A stretch of 64,000 nucleotides of DNA from Desnuesiella massiliensis (GTDB taxonomy: Bacteria; Bacillota; Clostridia; Clostridiales; Clostridiaceae). Positions 26,384-34,966 of the stretch are shown piece after piece. Under the pieces are notes generated by a model, which was given only the letters and a program-made list of their open reading frames with translations, did no database searches and was not told the origin of the DNA. The translations under genes were made by a program, and so were the position numbers. Numbering within the stretch: position 1 is the stretch's first letter; each line of letters begins with the position of its first letter. Location: contig NZ_LN879456.1 of assembly GCF_001403615.1 (NCBI RefSeq), positions 1,116,001-1,180,000 of the forward strand, given 5' to 3'.

Positions 26384-27034
26384 TTATCTCCATTTTAATA
26401 TTTCAATATTAGGGTGCTTCTTTTTGTAATTTATTAAATAGGGCTTACCTACTAGGTCAAATAAGGGTTTGTCAGATAAAGAGTCAGAAAACATATAGGA
26501 GTTTTTAAAATCCACTTCTATATTTTCTTTTTTTAGCACCTCTTTTAATCTTAGAACCTTTTCTTCTCCTTTACAGTTTTCCCCTTCCATTCTTCTCGTA
26601 TGAATACCTTTACTGCAAAGGAACCTAGTGCCTATTACCCTATCTACTTCTTTAATATTGTACAGCTCTTTTAAATAAAATTCTGGTGAAGCAGATATCA
26701 GATATATTTTAAAGCCTTCAGCTTTTAATTTTTTAATCATATCCATGGCATCTTTATAAATGATATTACTCAGTCTTTTTGAGTAAAATTCTTTTACTAT
26801 GTTGCCCATATCTTCTTCCTTTAGGCCCTCTATAAACTTTAAAAAGGTTTCTTTTGTTTTCTTCTCATCAAAAGCACCTATTAGAAACATAGTTCCAGAA
26901 AATATGGCTCTAGGCAAGAATCTTATATATCTTAAATCCTTACTTATCATAAATTTATATAGTTCCATAAGGGTTTCTTTTTTAGTTAAGGTATAATCTA
27001 CATCAAAAATAGCAAGTTTTTCTATTTTAAACAC
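26384..27034 (-). CDS. HAD-family (SerB-like) phosphatase
   Basis: The N-terminus LAIFDVDYTLTKKET carries the HAD motif I with both Asp residues (DVD). A helical cap follows, then IYLISASPEFYLKEL (motif II region, Ser), and MFSDSLSDKPLFDLVG (motif IV, DSxxD). These match the HAD-IB group of phosphoserine or phospholipid-type phosphatases. The reading frame extends upstream to a TTG at 27076, but that part is encoded by an intergenic repeat. A GTG at 27034 is preferred, although AAAAAAGG lies only 3 nt upstream, so the exact start is uncertain. Confidence 0.75.
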   Translation of the reverse strand: MFKIEKLAIFDVDYTLTKKETLMELYKFMISKDLRYIRFLPRAIFSGTMFLIGAFDEKKTKETFLKFIEGLKEEDMGNIVKEFYSKRLSNIIYKDAMDMIKKLKAEGFKIYLISASPEFYLKELYNIKEVDRVIGTRFLCSKGIHTRRMEGENCKGEEKVLRLKEVLKKENIEVDFKNSYMFSDSLSDKPLFDLVGKPYLINYKKKHPNIEILKWR

Positions 27035-27045
27035 CAACCTTTTTT

Positions 27046-27165
27046 CAATGCACAATTCACAGTTCACAATGCGCAATTAATGAGTATTTTTTCTTAAGAA
27101 AAAATATATGTTTTTATGGTTTTTGCTAAAGAGATTTGGTATTAAAAAATTAGTATTGTGAATTA
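27046..27165. repeat. CACAATT-type intergenic inverted repeat, copy 2
   Basis: Left arm: heptads CAATGCACAATTCACAGTTC and CACAATGCGCAATTAATG. An internal palindrome TTTTTTCTTAAGAAAAAA follows. The right arm is degenerate (TAGTATTGTGAATTAA). It is located between the HAD gene and the DUF1292 gene; its left end supplies bases directly upstream of the HAD SD-like AAAAAAGG. Confidence 0.75.
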
Positions 27166-27196
27166 AAACAAAAGCTACCGCAATGTGCAGCAGCTT
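27166..27196 (-). terminator. Terminator after DUF1292 gene
   Basis: On the minus strand AAAGCTGC pairs with GTAGCTTT-like sequence (8 bp with one G-T pair), followed by TTTTGTTTT. It is 15 nt after the DUF1292 stop. The stem is moderate and the T-run good. Confidence 0.65.
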
Positions 27197-27210
27197 TATG
27201 CTTTATATTA

Positions 27211-27576
27211 TTATTCTTCTTCCTCTTCTTCCTCTAAAAGGCTTTCATAGTAAGCAGAAACTTCTTCAAACTCTTCATCATCTGGGATTACTAGCTCTCC
27301 ATCTTCTCCTTCTGCTTTAAAAAGATACATTGATCCATCGTTAGGATTTTGAACTAAAATATAGTTAGTATCTTTATATTCAAATCCATCTATAACATCA
27401 CATGGTATAATGTTTCCATTCTCATCTTCTAAATCTACAACGAAAGATTCATGTTCATGATCGTGATCTTCGCATCCGCAGCCACAACCGCAAGCTTCAT
27501 CATTTTCACCGCATCCGCAGGAAGTATTCTCCTCTTCGCAGCCACAACCACATTTGTTTAATTCTTCTTTATTCAT
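27211..27576 (-). CDS. DUF1292 protein with Cys-rich N-terminus
   Basis: The 121-aa protein contains a DUF1292 core (DLEDENGNIIPCDVIDGFEYK, shown in part, and YILVQNPNDGSMYLFK), widespread in Firmicutes and of unknown function. It adds an N-terminal extension of about 40 residues with CGCGCEEE, SCGCGEN, and ACGCGCGCEDHDHEHE, a dense Cys/His cluster, and ends in poly-Glu. Ordinary DUF1292 proteins lack this cluster as far as I know. It could bind metal, but that is inference. The strongest SD (AAGGAGGTGA) is about 52 nt before the ATG; a weaker GAGGACAGAG lies nearer. Confidence 0.85.
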   Translation of the reverse strand: MNKEELNKCGCGCEEENTSCGCGENDEACGCGCGCEDHDHEHESFVVDLEDENGNIIPCDVIDGFEYKDTNYILVQNPNDGSMYLFKAEGEDGELVIPDDEEFEEVSAYYESLLEEEEEEE

Positions 27577-27750
27577 GTATTCTCTGTCCTCTATAACTGA
27601 AATATCAATTCAGAAGTACAGATTTTCACCTCCTTATATGTTATGGTTTAATTTTAACCTTAATTATGAAATATTAAAAGAGTTTTTTTTACTTTTTATA
27701 TAAATATTTAAAAATAATTATTGTTTTTAATATATTTAATATGAATAATA

Positions 27751-27773
27751 AGGGAGACTACAGAAGTCTCCCT
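27751..27773 (-). terminator. Hairpin after PFOR gene
   Basis: AGGGAGACT and AGTCTCCCT form a perfect 9-bp stem with a 5-nt loop, 9 nt after the PFOR stop. On the minus strand it is followed by TTATTATT, a weak T-rich tract, so it may be a terminator or an mRNA-stabilising stem. Confidence 0.7.
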
Positions 27774-27781
27774 CACTTATA

Positions 27782-30700
27782 TTATTGTTGATTTGCTAAT
27801 TTTTTATACCCATCTAATCTTTCCTTAGCATCTTTTTCAGTCTTAGCAAATAATTCTTCTGCTACGTCTGGATAAGCTTTAGCTAAAGAAGAATATCTAA
27901 CTTCACCCATTAAGAACTCTCTGAAGTTTGCAGTTGGTTCTTTTGAGTCTAAGCTAAATGGATTCTTTCCTTGATCTTTTAATAATGGGTTGTATCTATA
28001 AAGTGCCCAATATCCAGATTCTACAGCCTTCTTAGTTTCTAATTGGCTGTTACCCATTCCAGCTCTTAATCCATGATTTATACATGGAGCATAAGCTATT
28101 ATTAAGGATGGTCCTTCATAAGCTTCTGCTTCTGTAATAGCCTTAATAGCTTGGTTCTTATCAGCACCCATACCTATTTGAGCTACATATACATATCCAT
28201 AGCTCATAGCCATCATTCCTAAGTCTTTCTTCTTAGTTCTCTTACCTGAAGCAGCAAATTTAGCTATAGCTGAAGTTGGTGTAGATTTTGAAGATTGTCC
28301 TCCAGTATTTGAGTAAACTTCAGTATCCATTACTAATACATTTATATCTTCTCCTGAAGCTAGTACATGGTCTAATCCACCGAAGCCTATATCATAAGCC
28401 CAACCGTCTCCACCGAAGATCCATTGAGATTTCTTTATTAAGAATTCTCTATTCTTGTAAATATCAGCTACTAGGTTATTTCCTTTTTCAGCTTCTAATA
28501 ATGGTAGTAAAGCTAAAGCTGCTTTCTTTGATGCTTTTCCATTATTTCTTACATCGTACCAAGCTTTTAATGCTTCTTTTAATTCTTGGCTTACATTAGC
28601 TTCCATAGCTCCAAGTACCATAGCTGCTAATTTTTCTCTTAATTGCTTAACTCCTAAGTACATTCCTAAACCATACTCAGCATTATCTTCAAATAGAGAG
28701 TTAGCCCAAGCTGGTCCATGACCATCTTTATTAGTGCAATATGGAGTTGAAGGAGCACTTCCTCCCCAAATTGATGAACAACCTGTAGCATTAGCTACCA
28801 TCATTCTATCTCCATATAATTGAGTTATAAGCTTAGCATATGGAGTTTCTCCACAACCTGCGCAAGCTCCACTGAACTCTAATAATGGTTGCTCAAATTG
28901 GCTACCCTTTACAGTTTCATTGTTCATTGGGTTTTCTTTATGTGATAATGTCAATGCATAATCCCAGTTCTTAGTTTGCTCTAATTGAGATTCTATTGGC
29001 TTCATGATTAAAGCTTTTTCTGGAGCTGGACATACTTGAGCACAGTTTCCACAGCCTGTACAATCTAATGGACTTATTTTGATTGTAAAGTTTAATCCTT
29101 CAAAGCTCTTTCCACCAACAGCCTTCTTGCTTTCAAAGCCTTCTGGTGCATTCTTAACTTCTTCTTCATTTAATAAGAACGGTCTTATTACAGCATGTGG
29201 ACATACATATGAACATTGGTTACATTGTATACACTTGTCCATTTGCCATTCTGGAACATTTATAGCTATTCCTCTCTTTTCATAGGCAGCAGTTCCTTGT
29301 GGGAATGTACCGTCTTCCATACCTATAAAAGCACTTACTGGAAGATGATCTCCTTCTTGTCTATTCATTGGCTCTAATATGTTCTTAATGAATTCTGGTC
29401 TGTTATCTTCAGCTTTTTCTGCATCCTTTGCATCTATCCAATGCGCTGGTACCTCTACTTTAACTACAGAAGATATTCCCTTATCTATAGCTTCGTTGTT
29501 CATATTAACAACTTTTTCGCCCTTCATACCATAAGAAGATACTACTGCAGCTTTTAAATATTTAACAGCATCTTCTACTGGAATTATGTTAGCTAATTTG
29601 AAGAAGGCTGATTGCATCACCATGTTTATTCTTCCGCCAAGACCTATTTCTTGAGCTATCTTTACAGCATTTAGAGTGTAGAAGTTTATATTGTTTTCTG
29701 CAATAAATCTCTTCATTTTTGCTGGTAGGTGAGCTTCTAACTCATCTTTATCCCAGATGCAGTTTAATAAGAAAGTTCCATTTTTCTTTAATCCCACTAA
29801 AACATCATATTTATTTACATAAGATTGGTTATGACAAGCTATGAAATCAGCTCTATTTATTAAATATGGAGATTTTATTAGCTTCTTACCAAATCTTAAG
29901 TGAGAAATTGTTATACCACCAGATTTCTTAGAGTCATAAGCAAAATATGCTTGAGCATACATGTCTGTATGGTCTCCTATAATCTTGATAGCACTCTTAT
30001 TTGCTCCAACAGTACCGTCAGAACCAAGTCCCCAGAATTTACATGCTTTAGTTCCTTCTGGTGTAGTATCTATTTCATTCTTTACTGGTAATGATGTGAA
30101 AGTTACGTCATCTTCTATACCTACAGTAAATCTATTCTTTGGACTTTCAGCCTTTAAGTTGTCATATACAGCTAATATTTGAGCTGGTGTAACATCTTTT
30201 GAGCCTAATCCATATCTTCCACCTACTATAACTGGTCTTACTGCTTCATCATAGTAAGCATTTCTTACGTCTTGATATAATGGTTCTCCAGCAGATCCTG
30301 GTTCCTTAGTTCTATCAAGCACTGCTATCTTCTTAACGCTCTTTGGCATTTGAGCAAAGAAGTGCTTTAAGGAGAATGGTCTGAATAAGTGTATCTTGAT
30401 TAAACCTACTTTTTCCCCTCTTGCATTTAAGTAATCTATAGTTTCTTCTATAACATCACATACAGATCCCATAGCTACTATAACTCTCTCAGCATCTGGT
30501 GCTCCATAGTAATTAAATAGATGATAATCTCTTCCTGTTAATTTGTTAATTTCGTTCATGTAGCTTTCAACTAACTCAGGTACTGATTCATAGTATTTGT
30601 TAGAAGCTTCTCTTCCTTGGAAGTATATATCTGGATTTTGAGCTGTTCCTCTAGTAACTGGATGCTCTGGATTTAAAGCTCTCTTTCTGAAAGCTTCAAC

Positions 30701-31294
30701 AGCTTCCATATCTACTAGGTTCTTTAATTCATCATATTCTAATACTTCTATCTTCTGAACTTCATGAGATGTTCTGAAACCATCAAAGAAATTTAAGAAA
30801 GGAACTCTTCCTTTAATAGCAGTTAAGTGAGCTACTGGTGATAAATCCATAACCTCTTGGACATTACTTGACGCTAATAAAGCAAAACCAGTTTGTCTTG
30901 CAGCCATAACGTCTTGATGATCACCAAATATTGATAAAGCGTGAGCTGCTATCGCTCTGGCACTTACATGGAAAACTCCTGGTAGTAATTCTCCAGCAAT
31001 CTTGTACATATTTGGAAGCATTAATAATAAACCTTGAGAAGCTGTGAAAGTAGTAGTTAATGCACCAGCTTGTAATGAACCGTGAACTGCTCCTGCAGCT
31101 CCAGCCTCTGATTGCATTTCCATAACTTTAACAACTTGGCCGAATATGTTTTTTTGTCCTTTAGACGCCCACTCATCTACATGCTCAGCCATTGGTGATG
31201 ATGGTGTTATTGGGTAAATAGCCGCTACATCTGTAAAAGCATAGGAAATATATCCAGCAGCGGTATTCCCATCCATAGTTTTCATCTTTCTCAT
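27782..31294 (-). CDS. nifJ: Pyruvate:ferredoxin (flavodoxin) oxidoreductase
   Basis: PFOR converts pyruvate and CoA to acetyl-CoA and CO2 while reducing ferredoxin or flavodoxin; it is central to clostridial fermentation. The 1170-aa protein is the single-chain form. It has the N-terminal domain starting near MDGNTAAGYISYAFTDVAA, two [4Fe-4S] ferredoxin motifs (CIQCNQCSYVCPHAV near 690, CTGCGNCAQVCPAP near 745), a further cluster segment ACAGCGETPY near 815, and a TPP site near GGDGWAYDIGFGG (about 965). Nothing looks missing. A flavodoxin gene lies upstream. A Rex-like palindrome precedes the start. Confidence 0.98.
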   Translation of the reverse strand: MRKMKTMDGNTAAGYISYAFTDVAAIYPITPSSPMAEHVDEWASKGQKNIFGQVVKVMEMQSEAGAAGAVHGSLQAGALTTTFTASQGLLLMLPNMYKIAGELLPGVFHVSARAIAAHALSIFGDHQDVMAARQTGFALLASSNVQEVMDLSPVAHLTAIKGRVPFLNFFDGFRTSHEVQKIEVLEYDELKNLVDMEAVEAFRKRALNPEHPVTRGTAQNPDIYFQGREASNKYYESVPELVESYMNEINKLTGRDYHLFNYYGAPDAERVIVAMGSVCDVIEETIDYLNARGEKVGLIKIHLFRPFSLKHFFAQMPKSVKKIAVLDRTKEPGSAGEPLYQDVRNAYYDEAVRPVIVGGRYGLGSKDVTPAQILAVYDNLKAESPKNRFTVGIEDDVTFTSLPVKNEIDTTPEGTKACKFWGLGSDGTVGANKSAIKIIGDHTDMYAQAYFAYDSKKSGGITISHLRFGKKLIKSPYLINRADFIACHNQSYVNKYDVLVGLKKNGTFLLNCIWDKDELEAHLPAKMKRFIAENNINFYTLNAVKIAQEIGLGGRINMVMQSAFFKLANIIPVEDAVKYLKAAVVSSYGMKGEKVVNMNNEAIDKGISSVVKVEVPAHWIDAKDAEKAEDNRPEFIKNILEPMNRQEGDHLPVSAFIGMEDGTFPQGTAAYEKRGIAINVPEWQMDKCIQCNQCSYVCPHAVIRPFLLNEEEVKNAPEGFESKKAVGGKSFEGLNFTIKISPLDCTGCGNCAQVCPAPEKALIMKPIESQLEQTKNWDYALTLSHKENPMNNETVKGSQFEQPLLEFSGACAGCGETPYAKLITQLYGDRMMVANATGCSSIWGGSAPSTPYCTNKDGHGPAWANSLFEDNAEYGLGMYLGVKQLREKLAAMVLGAMEANVSQELKEALKAWYDVRNNGKASKKAALALLPLLEAEKGNNLVADIYKNREFLIKKSQWIFGGDGWAYDIGFGGLDHVLASGEDINVLVMDTEVYSNTGGQSSKSTPTSAIAKFAASGKRTKKKDLGMMAMSYGYVYVAQIGMGADKNQAIKAITEAEAYEGPSLIIAYAPCINHGLRAGMGNSQLETKKAVESGYWALYRYNPLLKDQGKNPFSLDSKEPTANFREFLMGEVRYSSLAKAYPDVAEELFAKTEKDAKERLDGYKKLANQQ

Positions 31295-31332
31295 TACTAC
31301 TGACCTCTCTTTCGATTTTTCTTATATTAAAT

Positions 31333-31350
31333 ATGTTTATAAATAAACAA
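31333..31350 (-). promoter_or_regulatory. Rex-like palindrome upstream of PFOR
   Basis: On the minus strand TTGTTTATTTATAAACAT is a near match to the Rex consensus TTGTTAA-N4-TTAACAA, three positions differ, and the outer arms TGTTTAT/ATAAACA are perfect inverse repeats. It lies about 39-56 nt upstream of the ATG and overlaps a possible -35 TTGTTT with -10 ATATAA. Rex control of PFOR is plausible from NADH-responsive regulons, but not shown here. Confidence 0.4.
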
Positions 31351-31413
31351 CCCATAAAAAATTAAAGCTGTTTACTAATAGCTTAAATATAAATTGTAAT
31401 GAATACCTATAAA

Positions 31414-31839
31414 TTATTTTGCTAATAATCTTCCTAGTTCATAAGCTCTATTCAATTCTTCAGCACTAGGAGCTTCTTTCACTGTTAAATCTCCTATAAC
31501 ATTAAAGTTATAGTCCTTCATTCTTTCTTTCCAGCCTTCCATAAACTTACCTTCATCCCAGCCATAAGAACCAAATAAAACTAGGCTTTTTTGATTATTA
31601 GGAAGTAGCTTAAACTGATTTATGAATGGTTCCATCTCTTGTTGTTCTATTCTATTATTATCCATAGATGGACTTCCAAAAGCAATAGCATCAGAAGATA
31701 CTACATCTTCAACCTTAGCTTCAGAAACTGTTTTAATGATTACCTCAGCACCTGCATCTTTTGCTCCTTGTGAAATTTTATCTGCAAGTACCTCCACATT
31801 TCCTCCACTACTCCAATAAACTATCGATACCTTCTTCAT
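31414..31839 (-). CDS. Flavodoxin
   Basis: This is a small FMN electron carrier of 141 aa. The phosphate-binding loop appears as YWSSGGNVEVLA near residue 9, and IAFGSPSMDN and LFGSYGWDEGKFMEGW are the other flavin-contact regions. It lies directly upstream of PFOR, which can use it instead of ferredoxin under low iron; this pairing is inference from proximity. The SD GGGGTGAG precedes the ATG. Confidence 0.9.
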   Translation of the reverse strand: MKKVSIVYWSSGGNVEVLADKISQGAKDAGAEVIIKTVSEAKVEDVVSSDAIAFGSPSMDNNRIEQQEMEPFINQFKLLPNNQKSLVLFGSYGWDEGKFMEGWKERMKDYNFNVIGDLTVKEAPSAEELNRAYELGRLLAK

Positions 31840-31949
31840 AAACTCACCCCTGTTCTTAATATCATTTTGATAATAAAAAATACTAATTTATAGTAGTTAT
31901 TCACACACTTATTATATAATAATGTGGATTTTTTGCAAGTTTCATAATT

Positions 31950-31961
31950 TGTCATATGACA
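31950..31961. promoter_or_regulatory. Palindrome TGTCATATGACA upstream of flavodoxin
   Basis: This is a perfect 12-bp palindrome about 110 nt upstream of the flavodoxin ATG, in the gap after the metallo-hydrolase gene. It could be an operator, but no regulator can be named. Confidence 0.3.
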
Positions 31962-31964
31962 TCA

Positions 31965-31988
31965 AAATATGCACTTTTATGCATATTT
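31965..31988 (-). terminator. Possible terminator after metallo-hydrolase gene
   Basis: AAATATGCA and TGCATATTT make a 9-bp AT-rich stem with a 6-nt loop, 4 nt after the stop codon. On the minus strand the arm ends in TTTT. It is weak; a transcription stop is likely but not certain. Confidence 0.5.
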
Positions 31989-31992
31989 ACCT

Positions 31993-33510
31993 TCATTTTT
32001 TTGATATAAGGCTTTTTATTACCTCAATTATTTCTTCTGGATTCATATTTTCTATATCTGCGATAGAATTAATATATTTAATTATCTCTGCCTTAACATT
32101 CATAGTATTTTCAATTTTCTCATTTATATAGTAAATATCTCCTAAATTCATTCTTCTCACTTTAAAACCTTTATCTGTTAGCAGATTTTTAAAGCTATTT
32201 TGCGCTTCTTTATCACCATGAACTAATAAAACCTCTTTAGGTTTTTTCTTAAAACTACTAATCCAATTTAACAAACCAAGCTGATCAGCATGACCTGATA
32301 ATCCAGGCAAATTATAAATCTTAGCGTTTACTGCTATATCTTCTCCAAAGATCTTAACCTTTTTCTCTCCTTCTAATATAGCTCTTCCTAAAGTACCTTC
32401 TGCTTGATAACCTACAAAAACTATGGAACTTTCTTTTCTCCAAAGGTTGTGCTTCAAGTGATGCTTTATTCTGCCTGCTTCACACATACCAGAGGCAGCA
32501 ATAATTATTGCTCCCTTTTGAACTTTATTTATTTGTGCGGATTCTTCAGCGCTTTGAGTAAATACCAGCCCCTCAAAATCTAAAGGATGATCTCCATTGT
32601 TAATAATCTTAAGAGCCTCTTCATCATATAACTCAATATGCTTATTAAATATTCTTGTGGCCTCTCTAGCAAGAGGACTATCTACATATACTTTTACTCC
32701 TTGTAATTCATCATTTTCTATAAAATTATTTAGCACATATATTATCTCTTGAGTTCTTCCTACTGCAAAAGAAGGGATTACAACATTTCCACCTCTTCTA
32801 AAAGTATCTTTTATTATTTTTACTAATTCGCTAAATTCCTTATCTCCTTTTTCATGTAATCTGTTTCCGTAAGTAGTTTCCATTATTACATAATCTGCAT
32901 TATCTATGGTGGTAGGATCTTTAATAATAGGAATATTTATATTGCCTAAATCACCACTATAAACTATTTTAACTTCATCTTTGTTTTCCTCTTTAATAAA
33001 AAGCTCAATAATAGAAGACCCTAAAAGATGTCCTGCATCCTTAAAGCATATTTTAAAGCCTTGAAAAAGTTCTATAACTTCATTATACTTAATTCCCCTA
33101 AATAGATAGCTGCTGAGTTCTGCCATCTTTACTGTATATAAGGGATCTACTTTTTCAAGTCCTTGTCTTGCTCTTTTCCTATTTTTCCACTCAGCTTCCA
33201 TTTCATGAATGTGACCGCTATCAATGAGCATAACCCTGCTGAGTTCCATAGTAGCTTCTGTACAAATCACCTCACCTTTAAAGCCTTTTTTGTACAGTAA
33301 TGGGATTCTTCCACTATGATCTATATGAGCATGGGATAGTAAAACATAATCTATATCTTTGGGGTTAAAGGGAAATATATCATTACCTCTTTCTTTTTCG
33401 TCTCGTCCTTGAAATAATCCGCAATCCAGTAATATATTTTTGTCATTTACCCTTAGTATATGACAAGAACCTGTAACAGAACCTGCTGCTCCAAAAAACT
33501 CTAACTTCAT
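31993..33510 (-). CDS. MBL-fold beta-CASP metallo-hydrolase (RNA-type)
   Basis: This is a predicted Zn-dependent RNA hydrolase of 505 aa. The beta-lactamase motif is LSHAHIDHSGRIPLL (HxHxDH), with the further His/Asp sites in DAGHLLGSSII and VYSGDLGN. A beta-CASP region follows (GGNVVIPSFAVGRTQEII, ASGMCEAGRIKHHL) and the C-terminal LSGHADQLGLL supplies the final His. These are features of the YSH1/CPSF-like family, distinct from RNase J. The gene stands alone between murG and the flavodoxin gene. Confidence 0.85.
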   Translation of the reverse strand: MKLEFFGAAGSVTGSCHILRVNDKNILLDCGLFQGRDEKERGNDIFPFNPKDIDYVLLSHAHIDHSGRIPLLYKKGFKGEVICTEATMELSRVMLIDSGHIHEMEAEWKNRKRARQGLEKVDPLYTVKMAELSSYLFRGIKYNEVIELFQGFKICFKDAGHLLGSSIIELFIKEENKDEVKIVYSGDLGNINIPIIKDPTTIDNADYVIMETTYGNRLHEKGDKEFSELVKIIKDTFRRGGNVVIPSFAVGRTQEIIYVLNNFIENDELQGVKVYVDSPLAREATRIFNKHIELYDEEALKIINNGDHPLDFEGLVFTQSAEESAQINKVQKGAIIIAASGMCEAGRIKHHLKHNLWRKESSIVFVGYQAEGTLGRAILEGEKKVKIFGEDIAVNAKIYNLPGLSGHADQLGLLNWISSFKKKPKEVLLVHGDKEAQNSFKNLLTDKGFKVRRMNLGDIYYINEKIENTMNVKAEIIKYINSIADIENMNPEEIIEVIKSLISKK

Positions 33511-33607
33511 ATTCCTTCACCTCCAAAATAATACCTTTATATGGTTATTATATCACACTTTATCTAAATATTATAAATTTTCTAAAATAATTAAGAAAAA
33601 AATCGAA

Positions 33608-33639
33608 AAAACAAGTGGGGTTTATTAACTTCCCCACTT
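33608..33639 (-). terminator. Terminator after murG
   Basis: AAGTGGGG and CCCCACTT form an 8-bp GC-rich stem with an 11-nt loop, 7 nt after the murG stop, followed on the minus strand by GTTTTTTCG. A typical rho-independent terminator. Confidence 0.88.
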
Positions 33640-33645
33640 TATTAT

Positions 33646-34719
33646 CTACTTTTTAGAAAAATTTATTATTATATCGATAATTTTGTCTACTCCGTTTTTT
33701 ACGGTACTTTCTTCCATAGCCTTGATGTAAGTATTTCTATTTTTATATAATTCATCAATTTTTTCTTCTAAGTTTTTTGAATTTATATCCTCTTCTTGAA
33801 CCACCATACTATAACCGCTATTTTCAAAAGATGCAGCGTTTAAAATTTGATCACCCCTGCTGGACTTTTTAGAAAGGGGGATTAACAAATTAGGCTTTCT
33901 TAAAGCTAAAAATTCATATATGGCATTGGCTCCAGCTCTTGATACAACCATATCAGCAGCTTTCATAATGTGGGGAAGTTCTTCAGTTATATATTCAAAT
34001 TGCTTATACCCTTGAAGTTTAGCCAGATTTTCGTCAAAATTCCCCTTGCCACAGATATGAATCACATTATATTTTTTTAATAATTCCATAAGAGAATTTC
34101 TTACTAAATCATTTATATATTTTGAGCCTAGGCTTCCCCCAATGATCAATAATACTGGCCTATTTTGAGTAAATCCACAGAAACTAAGACCTTTTTCTCT
34201 ACTTCCAAGAAGCAACTCTTCTCTTATAGGTGTTCCTGTCAAAACTCCTTTATCCTCTTTAATATGTTTTATAGATTCTGGAAATGTTACACATAGCTTT
34301 GTGCAATAAGGTGCTGAAAGTTTATTTGCTAATCCTGGAGTAAGATCTGATTCGTGAGCAATTACAGGGATCTTATTTAAATAGGCACTAATTACCACGG
34401 GCACAGCTACAAACCCACCTTTAGAAAATACTACATCTGGTTTTTCCTTTTTAAGAATTTTGTTAGCGTCGAAAATTCCTTTTATAACCTTAAAAGGATC
34501 AGAAAAATTTTTTATATCAAAATATCTTCTTAACTTTCCACAGGATATTTCAAAATAAGGTATATTAGCTTTTTTAATTATTTCTTTTTCTATACCATCT
34601 TTACTACCTATATAAAGTACTTCATAGTCCTTATTCTTTAATTTAGGTAGAAGAGCTAAATTTGGAGTTACATGACCTGCTGAACCTCCGCCAGTCATAA
34701 TAATCTTATAGGAACTCAA
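33646..34719 (-). CDS. murG: UDP-GlcNAc:MurNAc-pentapeptide-undecaprenol transferase
   Basis: MurG attaches GlcNAc to lipid I to make lipid II on the inner membrane face. The N-terminal glycine loop MTGGGSAGHVTPNLAL is typical, with FVAVPVVISAYLNKIPVIAHESD and the C-terminal VVSRAGANAIYEF and LIPLSKKSSRGDQ segments. 357 aa is normal. It begins with TTG after GAGGAG. It is not in a dcw cluster here; MurG is often separate in Clostridium. A clean terminator follows. Confidence 0.95.
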   Translation of the reverse strand: MSSYKIIMTGGGSAGHVTPNLALLPKLKNKDYEVLYIGSKDGIEKEIIKKANIPYFEISCGKLRRYFDIKNFSDPFKVIKGIFDANKILKKEKPDVVFSKGGFVAVPVVISAYLNKIPVIAHESDLTPGLANKLSAPYCTKLCVTFPESIKHIKEDKGVLTGTPIREELLLGSREKGLSFCGFTQNRPVLLIIGGSLGSKYINDLVRNSLMELLKKYNVIHICGKGNFDENLAKLQGYKQFEYITEELPHIMKAADMVVSRAGANAIYEFLALRKPNLLIPLSKKSSRGDQILNAASFENSGYSMVVQEEDINSKNLEEKIDELYKNRNTYIKAMEESTVKNGVDKIIDIIINFSKK

Positions 34720-34854
34720 AAAATCATCTCCTCAACTATTATAAAATTTTCATCTTTGTGTAAAATATATATCTAATCCCTACAATAATATAATAATATA
34801 CTTTTTTAAAAAGGTTAATATAAAATATTATAAAGAAAAAAAATAGGGTTTTTT

Positions 34855-34960
34855 CAATGCACAATTCACAATGCACAGTGCACAATTAAGGAAGATTTTT
34901 TCCTATAGGAAAAAATCAAAATATTATCCTTAATTGTGAATTGTGAATTGTGCATTATGA
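34855..34960. repeat. CACAATT-type intergenic inverted repeat, copy 3
   Basis: Left arm: heptads CAATGCACAATTCACAATGC then ACAGTGCACAATTAAGGA. An internal palindrome ATTTTTTCCTATAGGAAAAA is flanked by G and C. Right arm: TCCTTAATTGTGAATTGTGA and ATTGTGCATT. This is the most symmetrical copy. It sits just after the histidine kinase stop codon and 135 nt from murG. Confidence 0.88.
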
Positions 34961-34966
34961 ATTGGC

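Noticed and set aside
27577..27640. Leader peptide ORF before the DUF1292 gene
   Set aside because: The strong SD AAGGAGGTGA is followed by no ATG/GTG/TTG-led frame longer than a few codons, so no peptide can be supported.
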